From Streptomyces sp. CB01580 (GTDB lineage: Bacteria; Actinomycetota; Actinomycetes; Streptomycetales; Streptomycetaceae): DNA of 64,000 nucleotides. A program made the translations under genes and the position numbers. The stretch covers positions 186,001 through 250,000 of the forward strand of contig NZ_LIXJ01000001.1 of assembly GCF_001905795.1 (NCBI RefSeq). Direction: 5' to 3'. Below the pieces are notes generated by a model, which did not search any database, was not told the DNA's origin, and worked only from the letters and a program-made list of their open reading frames with translations. Below, in pieces: positions 56,620 through 64,000 of the stretch (within the stretch, counting starts at the first letter, position 1; each line of letters opens with the position of its first letter).

Positions 56620-57297
56620 TTGGGACATGCGGTCGGCGACGTGCTCGGCCTCGCGGCCGGTGTCACGATCAGCCCACTCCCTGTCGTGGCCGTCATCCTC
56701 CTTCTCACCACCCCACGGGGGCGCCTGAACGGCTCCCTGTTCTCGGTCGGCTGGATCCTGGGTCTGGCACTGCTGGGGGCGATCATGCTCGTGGTGGGCG
56801 GCCCGGGCGAAGCCTCCACGAACAAGCACCCGGCCACCTGGGTGGGGGCCCTGAAACTCGCCCTGGGCGTGTTGCTCGTCCTGTTCGCCGCACATCAGTG
56901 GCGACACCGCCCCACCGACCCCACAGAGGCCCGTCTGCCGAAGTGGATGGCGGCGATCGACCGTTTCACTCCGCCCAAAGTGCTCGGGCTGGGGCTGCTG
57001 CTGTCGGCAGCCAACGCGAAGAACGGCCCCCTGACCATCGCCGCAAGCGCCTCGATCAGCGCCACCGGAATCCCCGTACCGCAACAAATCGGGGCACTCG
57101 CCATCTTCGTGTTCATCGCCTCACTAGGAGTCCTCGCACCGCTGAGCGTCTATTTGTTCGCGGGAGAGCGCGCCAAGAGCATTCTCGGCACCTGGCGGAA
57201 CTGGGCCGCCCAGCACAACGCCGCCGTCATGGCCGCCCTCTTCTTCGTCCTCGGACTCAAGCTGTTCGGCGACGGTGTCAGCATCCTCGCCACCTGA
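56620..57297 (+). CDS. GAP (Sap) family integral membrane protein
   Basis: A 225-aa membrane protein with about six TM helices. The start GHAVGDVLGLAAGVTISPLPVVAVILLL, the RPxx/AANAKNGPLTIAA signature and the end VMAALFFVLGLKLFGDGVSIL fit the GAP family, whose mycobacterial member Sap takes part in export of peptidolipids or sulfolipids. The substrate here is unknown. The start is TTG 56620, with GAGGAGG 5 nt upstream. It is monocistronic. Confidence 0.82.
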   Translation: MGHAVGDVLGLAAGVTISPLPVVAVILLLTTPRGRLNGSLFSVGWILGLALLGAIMLVVGGPGEASTNKHPATWVGALKLALGVLLVLFAAHQWRHRPTDPTEARLPKWMAAIDRFTPPKVLGLGLLLSAANAKNGPLTIAASASISATGIPVPQQIGALAIFVFIASLGVLAPLSVYLFAGERAKSILGTWRNWAAQHNAAVMAALFFVLGLKLFGDGVSILAT

Positions 57298-57317
57298 CGA
57301 AGCCAGCCCGACCTTGC

Positions 57318-57464
57318 GAGAAGATGCTCAGCCGCGCCGACGCCCTCGGCCTGTGCGCCGAAGGGACCGGCCTCACCGCGGAGCAACCGAACATTTTCCC
57401 CGAGGCGTTCACACCCCCGAGCCTCACCGACACCGCGTTCGACCTCGACCGGGTAGTGGGCTGA
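57318..57464 (+). pseudogene. Decayed C-terminal fragment of a GH15 enzyme
   Basis: The frame reads EKMLSRADALGLCAEGTGLT, then EQPNIFPEAFTPPSLTD and ends at a stop. It is a drifted version of EKMQTYANHVGLFAEEIGPS and EQLGNFPQAFTHLSLI from the intact GH15 at 54380-56227. About 49 codons remain; there is no start or catalytic core. Confidence 0.65.
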
Positions 57465-57567
57465 CGACCGCCCCGGCAGCGCCCCACGAGCAGTCACCGT
57501 GCGAGCCCGCGGTGCTCGGCTCATGCTGGAGGAAAAGGGGGGTGCGGCGACAGAGGAAGTGGTGGGG

Positions 57568-57780
57568 ATGCGAACCGTTGTGGACCTCACGCGCTGTCAG
57601 GGCTATGCACAGTGCGTTTTCCTCGCACCAAAGATGTTCGAACTGCACGGCGAAGAAGGATTGCTGTACGCAACAGCTGTCCCCGACGACCAGGCCGAAC
57701 ACGTGCGCCAGGCTGCGGCGGCCTGTCCGGTCCAGGCCATCCTCGTCGGTGAAGAGGTGAATCCCGATGGCCGCCGGTGA
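57568..57780 (+). CDS. [3Fe-4S] ferredoxin
   Basis: A 70-aa P450-type ferredoxin. Cys10 and Cys16 (CQGYAQC) and Cys53 (ACPVQA) give three ligands, as in actinobacterial [3Fe-4S] ferredoxins that feed cytochromes P450. ATG 57568 lies behind a GGAAGTGGTGGGG stretch. The stop overlaps the start of the reductase gene by 14 bp, and a P450 follows, so this is a complete class I electron chain. Confidence 0.92.
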   Translation: MRTVVDLTRCQGYAQCVFLAPKMFELHGEEGLLYATAVPDDQAEHVRQAAAACPVQAILVGEEVNPDGRR

Positions 57781-59137
57781 TCTTCGGGAGGGCCGGATCG
57801 TGGTCGTCGGTGCGTCCCTGGCCGGGCTGAGGGCCGCGGAGACGCTGCGCGAGGAGGGCTTCACCGGCTCCCTCACGGTGGTCGGGGACGAGCCCCATGC
57901 GCCCTACGACCGGCCGCCGCTGTCCAAGCAGGTACTGCTCGGCCAGGCGACGGCGGACACCACCGAACTGCCTGTGCGCCGGGATCCGGACGCCGATTGG
58001 CGGCTGGGAACGGCCGCCACCGGGCTGGACCCTCTGGAGAAGCGGGTCCTGCTGGCGGACGGAGAGTCGCTGCCGTACGACCGGCTGCTGATCACCACGG
58101 GGACCCGGGCGCGGCCCTGGCCCAACCCGGCGGAGGGCGCCCTGGACGGGGTGTTCACCCTGCGCACGCGTGAGGACGCCGCAGGACTGGCCGAGCGACT
58201 GGACGCCGGGCCGAGGCGGGTGCTGGTGATCGGTGCCGGTTTCACCGGCTCGGAGATCGCCTCGGCCTGCCGGGAGCGCGGACTGGACGTCACGGTCGCC
58301 GAACGCGGCCCCGCGCCCCTGGTGGGCGCACTCGGCGGCACCCTGTCGAAACTCGCGGCCGTCATGCAGCGCAACCACGGCGTGGACCTGCGCTGCGGGG
58401 TCACCGTCACCGCCCTGCGCGGGAACGGCGGCTTCACCGGCGCGGACCTGTCCGACGGCACGCGTGTCGACGCGGACGTGTGCGTCGTGGCGCTGGGGGC
58501 GGTACGCAACGTCGAATGGCTGGCCGACTCCGGACTGGCGGCGGGCCCGCGCGGGATCGCCTGCGACGCCGGGTGCCGCGCCTTCAACATGTACGGCATC
58601 GTCACCGACGACGTCTTCGTGGCCGGCGACGTCTCCCGCTTCCCCCACCCGCTCTTCGGCTATCAGATGCTCTCCCTGGAGCACTGGGGCAACGCGGTCG
58701 AGCAGGCCGAAGTGGCGGCCCACAACATGATCAACCCGGGGCCCAGGCAGCGCCCGCACCTGACCATCCCGACATTCTGGTCGACCCAGTTCGGGCTCAA
58801 CATCAAGTCCGTGGGCGTACCGACCTTCTCCGACCACGTCGTCATCGCCCAGGGCTCTCTGGAGGCGCGCCGTCTGGCGATGGTCTACGGCTACCAGGGG
58901 CGGGTCACCGCCGCGGTCACCGTCGACATGGCCAAGTCGCTCGACTACTACCGGCACCTGATCGAGACCGCGGCCCCGTTCCCGCCCCCGCCCGGCGCGC
59001 TGGACCGCGCGCTCGCGGCCGACGTCCCGATTCCGTCCGACGTACCGGATCCGAAGGGGCTGTCCCACGGCCCCACCGTCGCGCTCACCGGATACCTGCC
59101 CGACCGTCGGCTGACCGTGCTGCGGCCCACGAGCTGA
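57767..59137 (+). CDS. FAD-dependent NAD(P)H-ferredoxin reductase
   Basis: A 456-aa flavoprotein of the pyridine nucleotide-disulfide oxidoreductase class. The FAD motif is IVVVGASLAGLRAAETLREEGF, then PYDRPPLSKQ. The NAD(P) motif is VLVIGAGFTGSEIASACRERG and the second FAD motif is VFVAGDVSRFPHPL. It should pass electrons from NAD(P)H to the ferredoxin encoded just upstream. The C-terminal reductase domain is about 40 residues longer than usual. It sits in a ferredoxin-reductase-P450 operon, 31 bp before the P450. Confidence 0.93.
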   Translation: MAAGDLREGRIVVVGASLAGLRAAETLREEGFTGSLTVVGDEPHAPYDRPPLSKQVLLGQATADTTELPVRRDPDADWRLGTAATGLDPLEKRVLLADGESLPYDRLLITTGTRARPWPNPAEGALDGVFTLRTREDAAGLAERLDAGPRRVLVIGAGFTGSEIASACRERGLDVTVAERGPAPLVGALGGTLSKLAAVMQRNHGVDLRCGVTVTALRGNGGFTGADLSDGTRVDADVCVVALGAVRNVEWLADSGLAAGPRGIACDAGCRAFNMYGIVTDDVFVAGDVSRFPHPLFGYQMLSLEHWGNAVEQAEVAAHNMINPGPRQRPHLTIPTFWSTQFGLNIKSVGVPTFSDHVVIAQGSLEARRLAMVYGYQGRVTAAVTVDMAKSLDYYRHLIETAAPFPPPPGALDRALAADVPIPSDVPDPKGLSHGPTVALTGYLPDRRLTVLRPTS

Positions 59138-59168
59138 CCCACGTCCCGTCCCATGACGAGGAGCCACC

Positions 59169-60353
59169 ATGGCCTCCGAGACCCTGCTGGCACGGATAAC
59201 CGACTACGCCAGCCGCCCCGACCCCTACCCGCTGTACGCGGAACTCCGCGCGGCCGGTCCCGTCGTACGGCAGGCGGACGACAGCTACCTGATCGGCACG
59301 TACCACGAGGTCGCCGCACTGCTTCACGACCCACGCATGAGTGTCGACCCCCGTACCCGTGGCGAAGTGACGCACAAGCCGCCGTTCCTGCGGCTCGACG
59401 ACCCGGAGCACCACAGGCTGCGCACGCTGGCCATGCGGCCCTTCGGGCCACCGCACAGCCCGGGCCGGGTCGACGCCATGCGCGACGAGATCGACCGGCT
59501 CACCAAGGACCTGGTGGCGTCCTTCGAGGCAGGACGACAGATCGATGTCGTCGACGACTTCGCCTACCCGCTGCCCGTCACGGTGATCTGCCGTCTCCTC
59601 GGCGTCCCCCACGAGGACGAGCCGTTGTTCCGGGCCTGGTCCGACGCTCTGGTCACAGCAGCCGACGTCCGCCCCGGCCAGGACACCACCGAGGCGGACA
59701 AGGCCGGCGACCAGGCACGGATCGAGATGGGCGGATACCTGGTCGGCCTCGCCGAACAGCGCCGCGGCAGTCCGGGCGACGACATGCTCTCCGCCTTCGT
59801 CAACGAGCCGGATCCCGAGCTGCGGCTCACCCAGGAAGAACTCGCGGAAACAGCCGTACTGCTCCTCATCGCCGGACACGAGACCACCGTCAACCTGATC
59901 ACCAACGGGGTGCTCACCCTGCTGCGCCAGCCCGAGCACCTGGACCACCTGCGCCGCGACCCCGGCCTGCTGCCTCGAGCCGTGGAGGAACTGCTGCGCT
60001 ACGAACCCCCCGTCCACATGCGCGAACGCATCCCCCACTCCGACATCGACGTCGCCGGCACCACGATCCCCGAAGGCGCGTCCGTCGTCCTCGCTCTGGC
60101 CTCGGGCAGCCGCGATCCCATGAGGTTCCACGAGCCCGACCGGTTCGACCCCACCCGCCCGGACAACCAGCATCTCGGCTTCGGCAGCGGCATTCACCTG
60201 TGTTACGGCGGTCCCCTGGCCCGCATCGAGGCCCAGGCCGCACTCGGAGCGCTGCTTCCCCACCTGGGCGCGGCGCGCCTGGTCCAGGACCCGCCTCCCT
60301 ACCGGCAGAACGCCATGCTTCGCGGTCCTCGGCACCTGCCCGTTCAGCTCTGA
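59169..60353 (+). CDS. Cytochrome P450
   Basis: A 394-aa soluble bacterial P450. The I-helix oxygen motif is LLIAGHETTVNLI, the ExxR is in VEELLRYEPP and the heme loop is FGSGIHLCYGGPLARIEA with the Cys ligand. FLRLDDPEHHRLRTLAMRPFGP is the C-helix region. Its substrate is unknown. It is supplied by the adjacent ferredoxin and reductase. It could tailor the product of the polyketide synthase that begins at 61782, but a two-gene operon and a MITE lie between them. Confidence 0.95.
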   Translation: MASETLLARITDYASRPDPYPLYAELRAAGPVVRQADDSYLIGTYHEVAALLHDPRMSVDPRTRGEVTHKPPFLRLDDPEHHRLRTLAMRPFGPPHSPGRVDAMRDEIDRLTKDLVASFEAGRQIDVVDDFAYPLPVTVICRLLGVPHEDEPLFRAWSDALVTAADVRPGQDTTEADKAGDQARIEMGGYLVGLAEQRRGSPGDDMLSAFVNEPDPELRLTQEELAETAVLLLIAGHETTVNLITNGVLTLLRQPEHLDHLRRDPGLLPRAVEELLRYEPPVHMRERIPHSDIDVAGTTIPEGASVVLALASGSRDPMRFHEPDRFDPTRPDNQHLGFGSGIHLCYGGPLARIEAQAALGALLPHLGAARLVQDPPPYRQNAMLRGPRHLPVQL

Positions 60354-60518
60354 TTCCGGCCCGTTCCCATGTGACGGCCCGTGCCCGTGTGACCGGGCAG
60401 GCTCGACGCCCGGGGCGCCCGGCGGCGTCGTCGGAGGGTGTCGCCACGACCCTGCGCCGAACGGGCTGCCGGGCCCGGCCCTTCCGTGAGGGGCCGGGCG
60501 CAGGTGCCCGACGGGCTG

Positions 60519-60863
60519 TCAGAAGGCGTGCCGAGCCTCGACGAGAGGCCGGTGTGTCCACCGGGCCCCCCTGGCCCCCTCGTCGCGCCTCATCCACACC
60601 AGGTGGCCGCCGCCCGCGTGCGCGGCCCGGGCGATGCGCTGCACCAGTTCTTCGCAGCGGTCCGAGGCCTCCCCCTCCGCGATGCCGTGGGCAGGGAGCC
60701 CGGCCCGCACGTCCTGGCGGACCACCTCCGGGCTGCTGAGGGTCACGTTCAGGAACGACGGCTGCTTCACGTCCCACCACACCTGCACGATGGTGTCGGC
60801 CCGCACCAGCCGTACGCCGAGAGCCTCGCTGCGCAGTTCCACCCAGACATCCGCGACCGCCAT
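60519..60863 (-). CDS. Hypothetical protein, second gene of a two-gene operon
   Basis: A 114-aa soluble protein starting MAVADVWVELRSEALGVRLVRADTIVQVWWDVK, with a conserved-looking hydrophobic/Trp core. The second half has ELVQRIARAAHAGGGHLVWMRRD. I do not recognise the family. ATG 60863 shares one base with the stop of the preceding gene (TGATG), so the two are coupled. GGAGG lies 9 nt upstream. Confidence 0.7.
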   Translation of the reverse strand: MAVADVWVELRSEALGVRLVRADTIVQVWWDVKQPSFLNVTLSSPEVVRQDVRAGLPAHGIAEGEASDRCEELVQRIARAAHAGGGHLVWMRRDEGARGARWTHRPLVEARHAF

Positions 60864-61204
60864 CAGTCCCGGCCTCCGGAAGATCCGCCGGATCTCCGCA
60901 GGCCGATCGCGTCGGCACCATCCGGGGCTTCGGCGACTTCCGCCAACGGCCGATCGGGACTCCACTCGTCCTCGGCTGCGGCTGCGGCTGCGGCTGCGGC
61001 TGCGGCCCGGTCGATGTCGCCGACCGGGCCGCCGGTCCCCGGCTGCGCGCGTCCGGCCCCGCCGTCGTGGTGCTCCGGCACGTCGAGCACCGCTCCCGGC
61101 AGCGGCCCGCCCGGGAAGGCGAGCTCTCGCTGCCACAGCTGCTGCGTGTCCCGGCCGTACCGGAGGAACTCCTCCCGCCCGCACTGCTGCCCGTGGTCCG
61201 TCAT
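60863..61204 (-). CDS. Hypothetical protein with polyalanine tract
   Basis: A 113-aa protein from ATG 61204 (GAGG 5 nt upstream). The N-terminal half (TDHGQQCGREEFLRYGRD, QQLWQRELAFPGG) looks like a folded segment. The middle is Gly/Pro-rich with an 11-residue Ala run coded in part by five CGGCTG repeats. The tail is acidic then Gly/Ser-rich. No family recognised. It is coupled to the downstream hypothetical gene. Confidence 0.65.
   Translation of the reverse strand: MTDHGQQCGREEFLRYGRDTQQLWQRELAFPGGPLPGAVLDVPEHHDGGAGRAQPGTGGPVGDIDRAAAAAAAAAAAEDEWSPDRPLAEVAEAPDGADAIGLRRSGGSSGGRD
60973..61002. repeat. (CGGCTG)5 microsatellite
   Basis: Five exact hexamers code the Ala run of the minus-strand protein at 60863-61204. 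Hexamer slippage would add or remove two Ala residues without a frameshift. Confidence 0.8.
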
Positions 61205-61551
61205 CGGCACCTCTTCCCGTCTCTTCCTCGACCGGCCAGAACCTCCCGTTCGTACCGGCCGCGCAGGACCCTCGTGGCGCTCCGGGCGCCCCGGGCGGCC
61301 GTCCCGATAGTCGGCGCCCCTCCCCCGGTTCCTGGCGCGGACCGGGCCCGGATCAGCCCCGCGAGTGAACAGGTTCCCCCAGGAAGCGCGCCGCGAGGAC
61401 GCATCTCGGTAGCGCGTCGAGGCGGCGGCGCGCTACCCGGTGCTCGCGCGCGACCCGTCCCACCTGGGGCCCACCGGCGTGGCATCGACCCGAAAGGGCC
61501 GCCGCCGAGAGCCTTTCGGGTGGCTGGGGGCCCGCGGCGGTCCGCCCGTCG
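61205..61551. other. Intergenic region upstream of the MITE-like element
   Basis: About 350 bp without a credible gene. It holds a hairpin at 61488-61521 (ACCCGAAAGG and its complement, 14-base loop) that may be a terminator stem. The promoter of the leftward two-gene operon should be near 61210-61300. Confidence 0.45.
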
Positions 61552-61719
61552 CTAGTGCTGTGGCCGGGAAGGTTCACCGGCTCGCGACGCCCGGCACGGC
61601 ACCTCGCGGTGTTGTCGCATCACCCGCGTACGTCCAGTACGCGGACGATGCTCCGCCTTGCGATGCACCGCACCGGACGCCGCGAGCCACCCGGCAAACC
61701 TTCCCGGCCACAGCACTAG
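61552..61719 (+). repeat. MITE-like inverted-repeat element, copy 2
   Basis: A 168-bp element with perfect 23-bp terminal inverted repeats that start CTAGTGCTGTGGCC. The CTAG at both ends fits the target preference of IS630-type elements, which duplicate TA. The core is about 85% identical by eye to the core of the element at 2294-2478, in the opposite orientation, although the outer repeats differ. It has no coding capacity. It lies 62 bp upstream of the PKS start and so may carry or disturb that gene's promoter. Confidence 0.8.
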
Positions 61720-61781
61720 TGGGGAACCCGGTGAACCGTGCCGTCGTCCTCAACGGCAGGTCGTCTCAAGGAGGTCATGCG

Positions 61782-64000
61782 GTGGGTACGCACGCCGACA
61801 TCGTCACACCGCTGCCGGAACTGCTCGGGAACCACGCCCGGCGCATCGGGGACAAGGTCTGTTTCCAGGACCGGTTCACGCGTGTGACCTACCGGGAACT
61901 GGAACGGAGGACCGCACGGCTGGCCGGTCACCTGGCAGGACTCGGCCTGGCGCGCGGTGACCGGGTGGCCGTTCTGCTCGGCAACCGTGTCGAGGCGGTC
62001 GAGAGCCTGCTCGCCGTCACCCGGGCGAGCGGCGTGGGCGTGCCCCTGGACCCGGGGAACTCGGAGCAGGAGCTGACCCGCTTGCTGGACGACAGCGGGG
62101 CACGCGTGCTCATCACCGATGACGCCTGCCTGACGCGGCGGCGAACGCTGTCGCTGCGCCACGGACTGACCGTGGTGGTGGCCGAGGGCGGCGACGAGGA
62201 CGCGGCCGGGAAGTCGCCGTCGTACGCGGACTTCGAGGAACCTGCGGACCGGACCGGCAAGGCCGGGGGCCGGCCCGCCGCGGTCGCGGGCGGCGTTCTG
62301 CGGTACGAGGAGTTGGCGGGGACGGAGCCGCATACGCCGGCCCGGGACGATCTCGCGCTGGACGAAGTGGCCTGGCTGCTCTATACGTCGGGCTCCTCCG
62401 GTGTTCCCAAGGGTGTCCTGTCCACCCAGCGCAACCGCCTCGCGCCGGTCGCGACGGGCCTCGTCGGCGTCCTGGGCCTGTCCGAACGGGACCATGTGCT
62501 CTGGCCGTTGCCCCTCCATCACGCGATGAGCCAGGTGGTGTGCTTCCTCGGGGTCACGGCGGTGGGGGCGAGCGCGGTGCTGCTCCCCCGGTTCTCGGTG
62601 GCGGGAGTGCTCGGCGAACTGCGCCGTGGGGACGCCTCGTTCACCTTGCTCGGTGGGGTACCGACCACGTATTCGGCGCTGCTCGACGCGGTCGGGGGCG
62701 AGGAGAGCGGCGCGGACGGCGGCGGTCTCGGCGCCCTCGCGCTGCGGGGTTGCGTCAGCGGTGGCGCCGCGGCGGGACCCGGGTTCCGTGAGTCCTTCGA
62801 GGCGATCTGTCGTGTCCCCTATCTGGAGCACTACGGCAGCACGGAGGCGGGCCCGGTCACCATGCCGGCGCCGGGCGGGGCGACGACGTCCGGGGCGTGC
62901 GGCCGGGTGCTGCCCGGCACCCGGGTCCGGGTCGGCGGGGGCCCCGACGGGCGGGACGCGGGCGAGGGCGAGCTGTGGGTCAACGGGCCCGGGATCATGG
63001 CCGGTTACCACGGCAGGCCGGAGGCGACCGCGGAGGTACTGCGCGAAGGCTGGTTCCGCACGGGTGACCTGGCCAGGATCGATGTCTCCGGTGGCCTGGC
63101 CATCACCGGCCGGGCGAGTGAGCTGATCGTTCGAGGCGGGGTGAACATCCATCCCTCGGAAGTGGAGGCGGTGCTGCGGCGGCTGCCGGGGGTGGCGGAC
63201 GCCGCCGTGGCCGGACGCCCGCACCCCGTCTTCGGCGAGGTGCCGGTCGGCTATCTGGTCCCCGGGCCCGGTGGCGAAGTGCTGGACAGGGGGCGCGTCC
63301 TCGCCGCCTGCCGTGCGGAACTGTCCAGTTCCAAGGTGCCCGTCGAACTGTTCGAGGTGGAGGGCATTCCCCGTACCGCCTCCGGGAAGACCCTGCGACG
63401 GGATCTCGCCGGCCTGCCGGCGCGGGCGCTGGGCGCGGAAGCCGCCGACAAGCCGTCGGAGGACCTGCTGGCCCTGGTGCGGAGCGAGGTGGCGGCCGTG
63501 CTCGGCCGTACGGCTCAGGAGGTGGAGCCGAGCACGGCGCTGCGGGACCTGGGCATGGACTCCCTGACGGCGACGGTGCTGCGGGAGCGGTTGTCTGCGG
63601 CGACCGGCCTGCCGCTCTCCGAGGCCGTCGCCTTCGACTTCCCCACGGCCGCCGCCCTCGCCGCCCACCTCGGGGAACGGAACGCCGCGGCCCCGGCCGG
63701 CACCGGACCCGTGGACCGGGGCGCGGCCCGGACGGACGACGACCCCGTGGTGATCGTGGGGATGGCATGCCGCTGTCCCGGAGACGTGACCTCTCCCGAG
63801 GAACTGTGGCGGCTGGTGGCCGACGGGAGGGACGCCATCGGTCCCTTCCCCACCGACCGCGGCTGGGACACCCGGGCGCTGTACGACCCCGCCCCCGGGC
63901 GGCCGGGACGGACGTATGTGCGCGAGGGCGGTTTCCTCTCCGGCGCGGACCGCTTCGACCCCGGCTTCTTCGGCATCTCTCCCCGCGAGGCATTGGCCAT
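61782..64000 (+). CDS. Type I polyketide synthase, acyl-ligase-ACP-KS loading region (partial)
   Basis: The 5' end of a large gene cut by the window; 739 residues are visible. Residues 1-540 are an acyl-AMP ligase: LLYTSGSSGVPKGVLSTQRN, YLEHYGSTEAGPV, GWFRTGDLARIDVSGGLAITGRASELI and TASGKTLRRDL. An ACP follows at about 560-635 (LRDLGMDSLTATVL). A KS begins at about 660 (PVVIVGMACRCPGDVTSPEELW, DRGWDTRALYDP). Ligase-ACP loading modules start chains on free carboxylic acids. GTG 61782 has AAGGAGG 7 nt upstream; the ATG at 61777 is out of frame. Confidence 0.92.
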   Translation, partial: MGTHADIVTPLPELLGNHARRIGDKVCFQDRFTRVTYRELERRTARLAGHLAGLGLARGDRVAVLLGNRVEAVESLLAVTRASGVGVPLDPGNSEQELTRLLDDSGARVLITDDACLTRRRTLSLRHGLTVVVAEGGDEDAAGKSPSYADFEEPADRTGKAGGRPAAVAGGVLRYEELAGTEPHTPARDDLALDEVAWLLYTSGSSGVPKGVLSTQRNRLAPVATGLVGVLGLSERDHVLWPLPLHHAMSQVVCFLGVTAVGASAVLLPRFSVAGVLGELRRGDASFTLLGGVPTTYSALLDAVGGEESGADGGGLGALALRGCVSGGAAAGPGFRESFEAICRVPYLEHYGSTEAGPVTMPAPGGATTSGACGRVLPGTRVRVGGGPDGRDAGEGELWVNGPGIMAGYHGRPEATAEVLREGWFRTGDLARIDVSGGLAITGRASELIVRGGVNIHPSEVEAVLRRLPGVADAAVAGRPHPVFGEVPVGYLVPGPGGEVLDRGRVLAACRAELSSSKVPVELFEVEGIPRTASGKTLRRDLAGLPARALGAEAADKPSEDLLALVRSEVAAVLGRTAQEVEPSTALRDLGMDSLTATVLRERLSAATGLPLSEAVAFDFPTAAALAAHLGERNAAAPAGTGPVDRGAARTDDDPVVIVGMACRCPGDVTSPEELWRLVADGRDAIGPFPTDRGWDTRALYDPAPGRPGRTYVREGGFLSGADRFDPGFFGISPREALA

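Overview
The window is chromosomal DNA of a high-GC actinomycete, almost certainly a Streptomyces. It is about 70% G+C by eye. Many starts are GTG or TTG with GGAGG-type ribosome binding sites, and the gene set is typical of the genus: Rpf/LysM/M23 cell-wall enzyme, FhuF-like iron reductase, DyP-encapsulin pair, HATPase regulator, large NRPS/PKS loci. No rRNA, tRNA or CRISPR array was seen.

1-15.9 kb is ordinary chromosome. It holds a DUF1990 protein, a lipase maturation factor, a MITE-like repeat, a 58-aa conserved-looking small protein, a zinc-ribbon SDR, an anti-sigma-type ATPase, a (2Fe-2S) iron reductase, a DMT transporter, an Rpf-LysM-M23 hydrolase, a TetR regulator followed by a truncated hydrolase, gnd, DyP peroxidase plus encapsulin, a proline-rich peptide, an Asp/Glu racemase-like protein, a GNAT and panD. 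15.9-17.45 kb is a debris field: a dead IS701-type transposase, a frameshifted IPT/TIG protein and a fragment of a TauD-like dioxygenase.

17.5-51.7 kb is an unusual NRPS/PKS cluster. The rightward arm (17.5-26.6 kb) makes and handles L-2,3-diaminopropionate (Dap). It has SbnA and SbnB homologues, a TauD/SyrP-like dioxygenase, an A-PCP-TE protein with a truncated condensation domain at its N-terminus, and a membrane protein combining a PCP with tandem left-handed beta-helix segments, like the terminal domain of Pls/PosA enzymes. The leftward arm (51.7 down to 26.65 kb) is a single chain of eight genes, most overlapping: KASIII-like protein, ACP, acyl-CoA dehydrogenase, FkbH-like glyceryl transferase and 3-hydroxyacyl-CoA dehydrogenase (a hydroxymalonyl-ACP pathway without an FkbG methyltransferase), a free A-PCP loader, KS-(degenerate AT)-PCP-C-A-PCP-C-TE, and C-A(Thr)-PCP-C-PCP-E-C-A-PCP-C. 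The second NRPS has a module without an adenylation domain and ends in an orphan C domain. The Dap arm supplies free carriers that could fill these slots in trans. I regard this as the most interesting system in the window.

52-61.2 kb returns to accessory metabolism: an NmrA-like protein, an SDR, a GH15 glucoamylase/trehalase, a GAP-family membrane protein, a GH15 remnant, a ferredoxin-ferredoxin reductase-P450 operon and a two-gene hypothetical operon. A second copy of the MITE-like repeat, inverted relative to the first, lies at 61.55 kb. From 61.78 kb a type I PKS with an acyl-ligase/ACP loading module begins and runs off the window, so a second biosynthetic cluster probably starts here.
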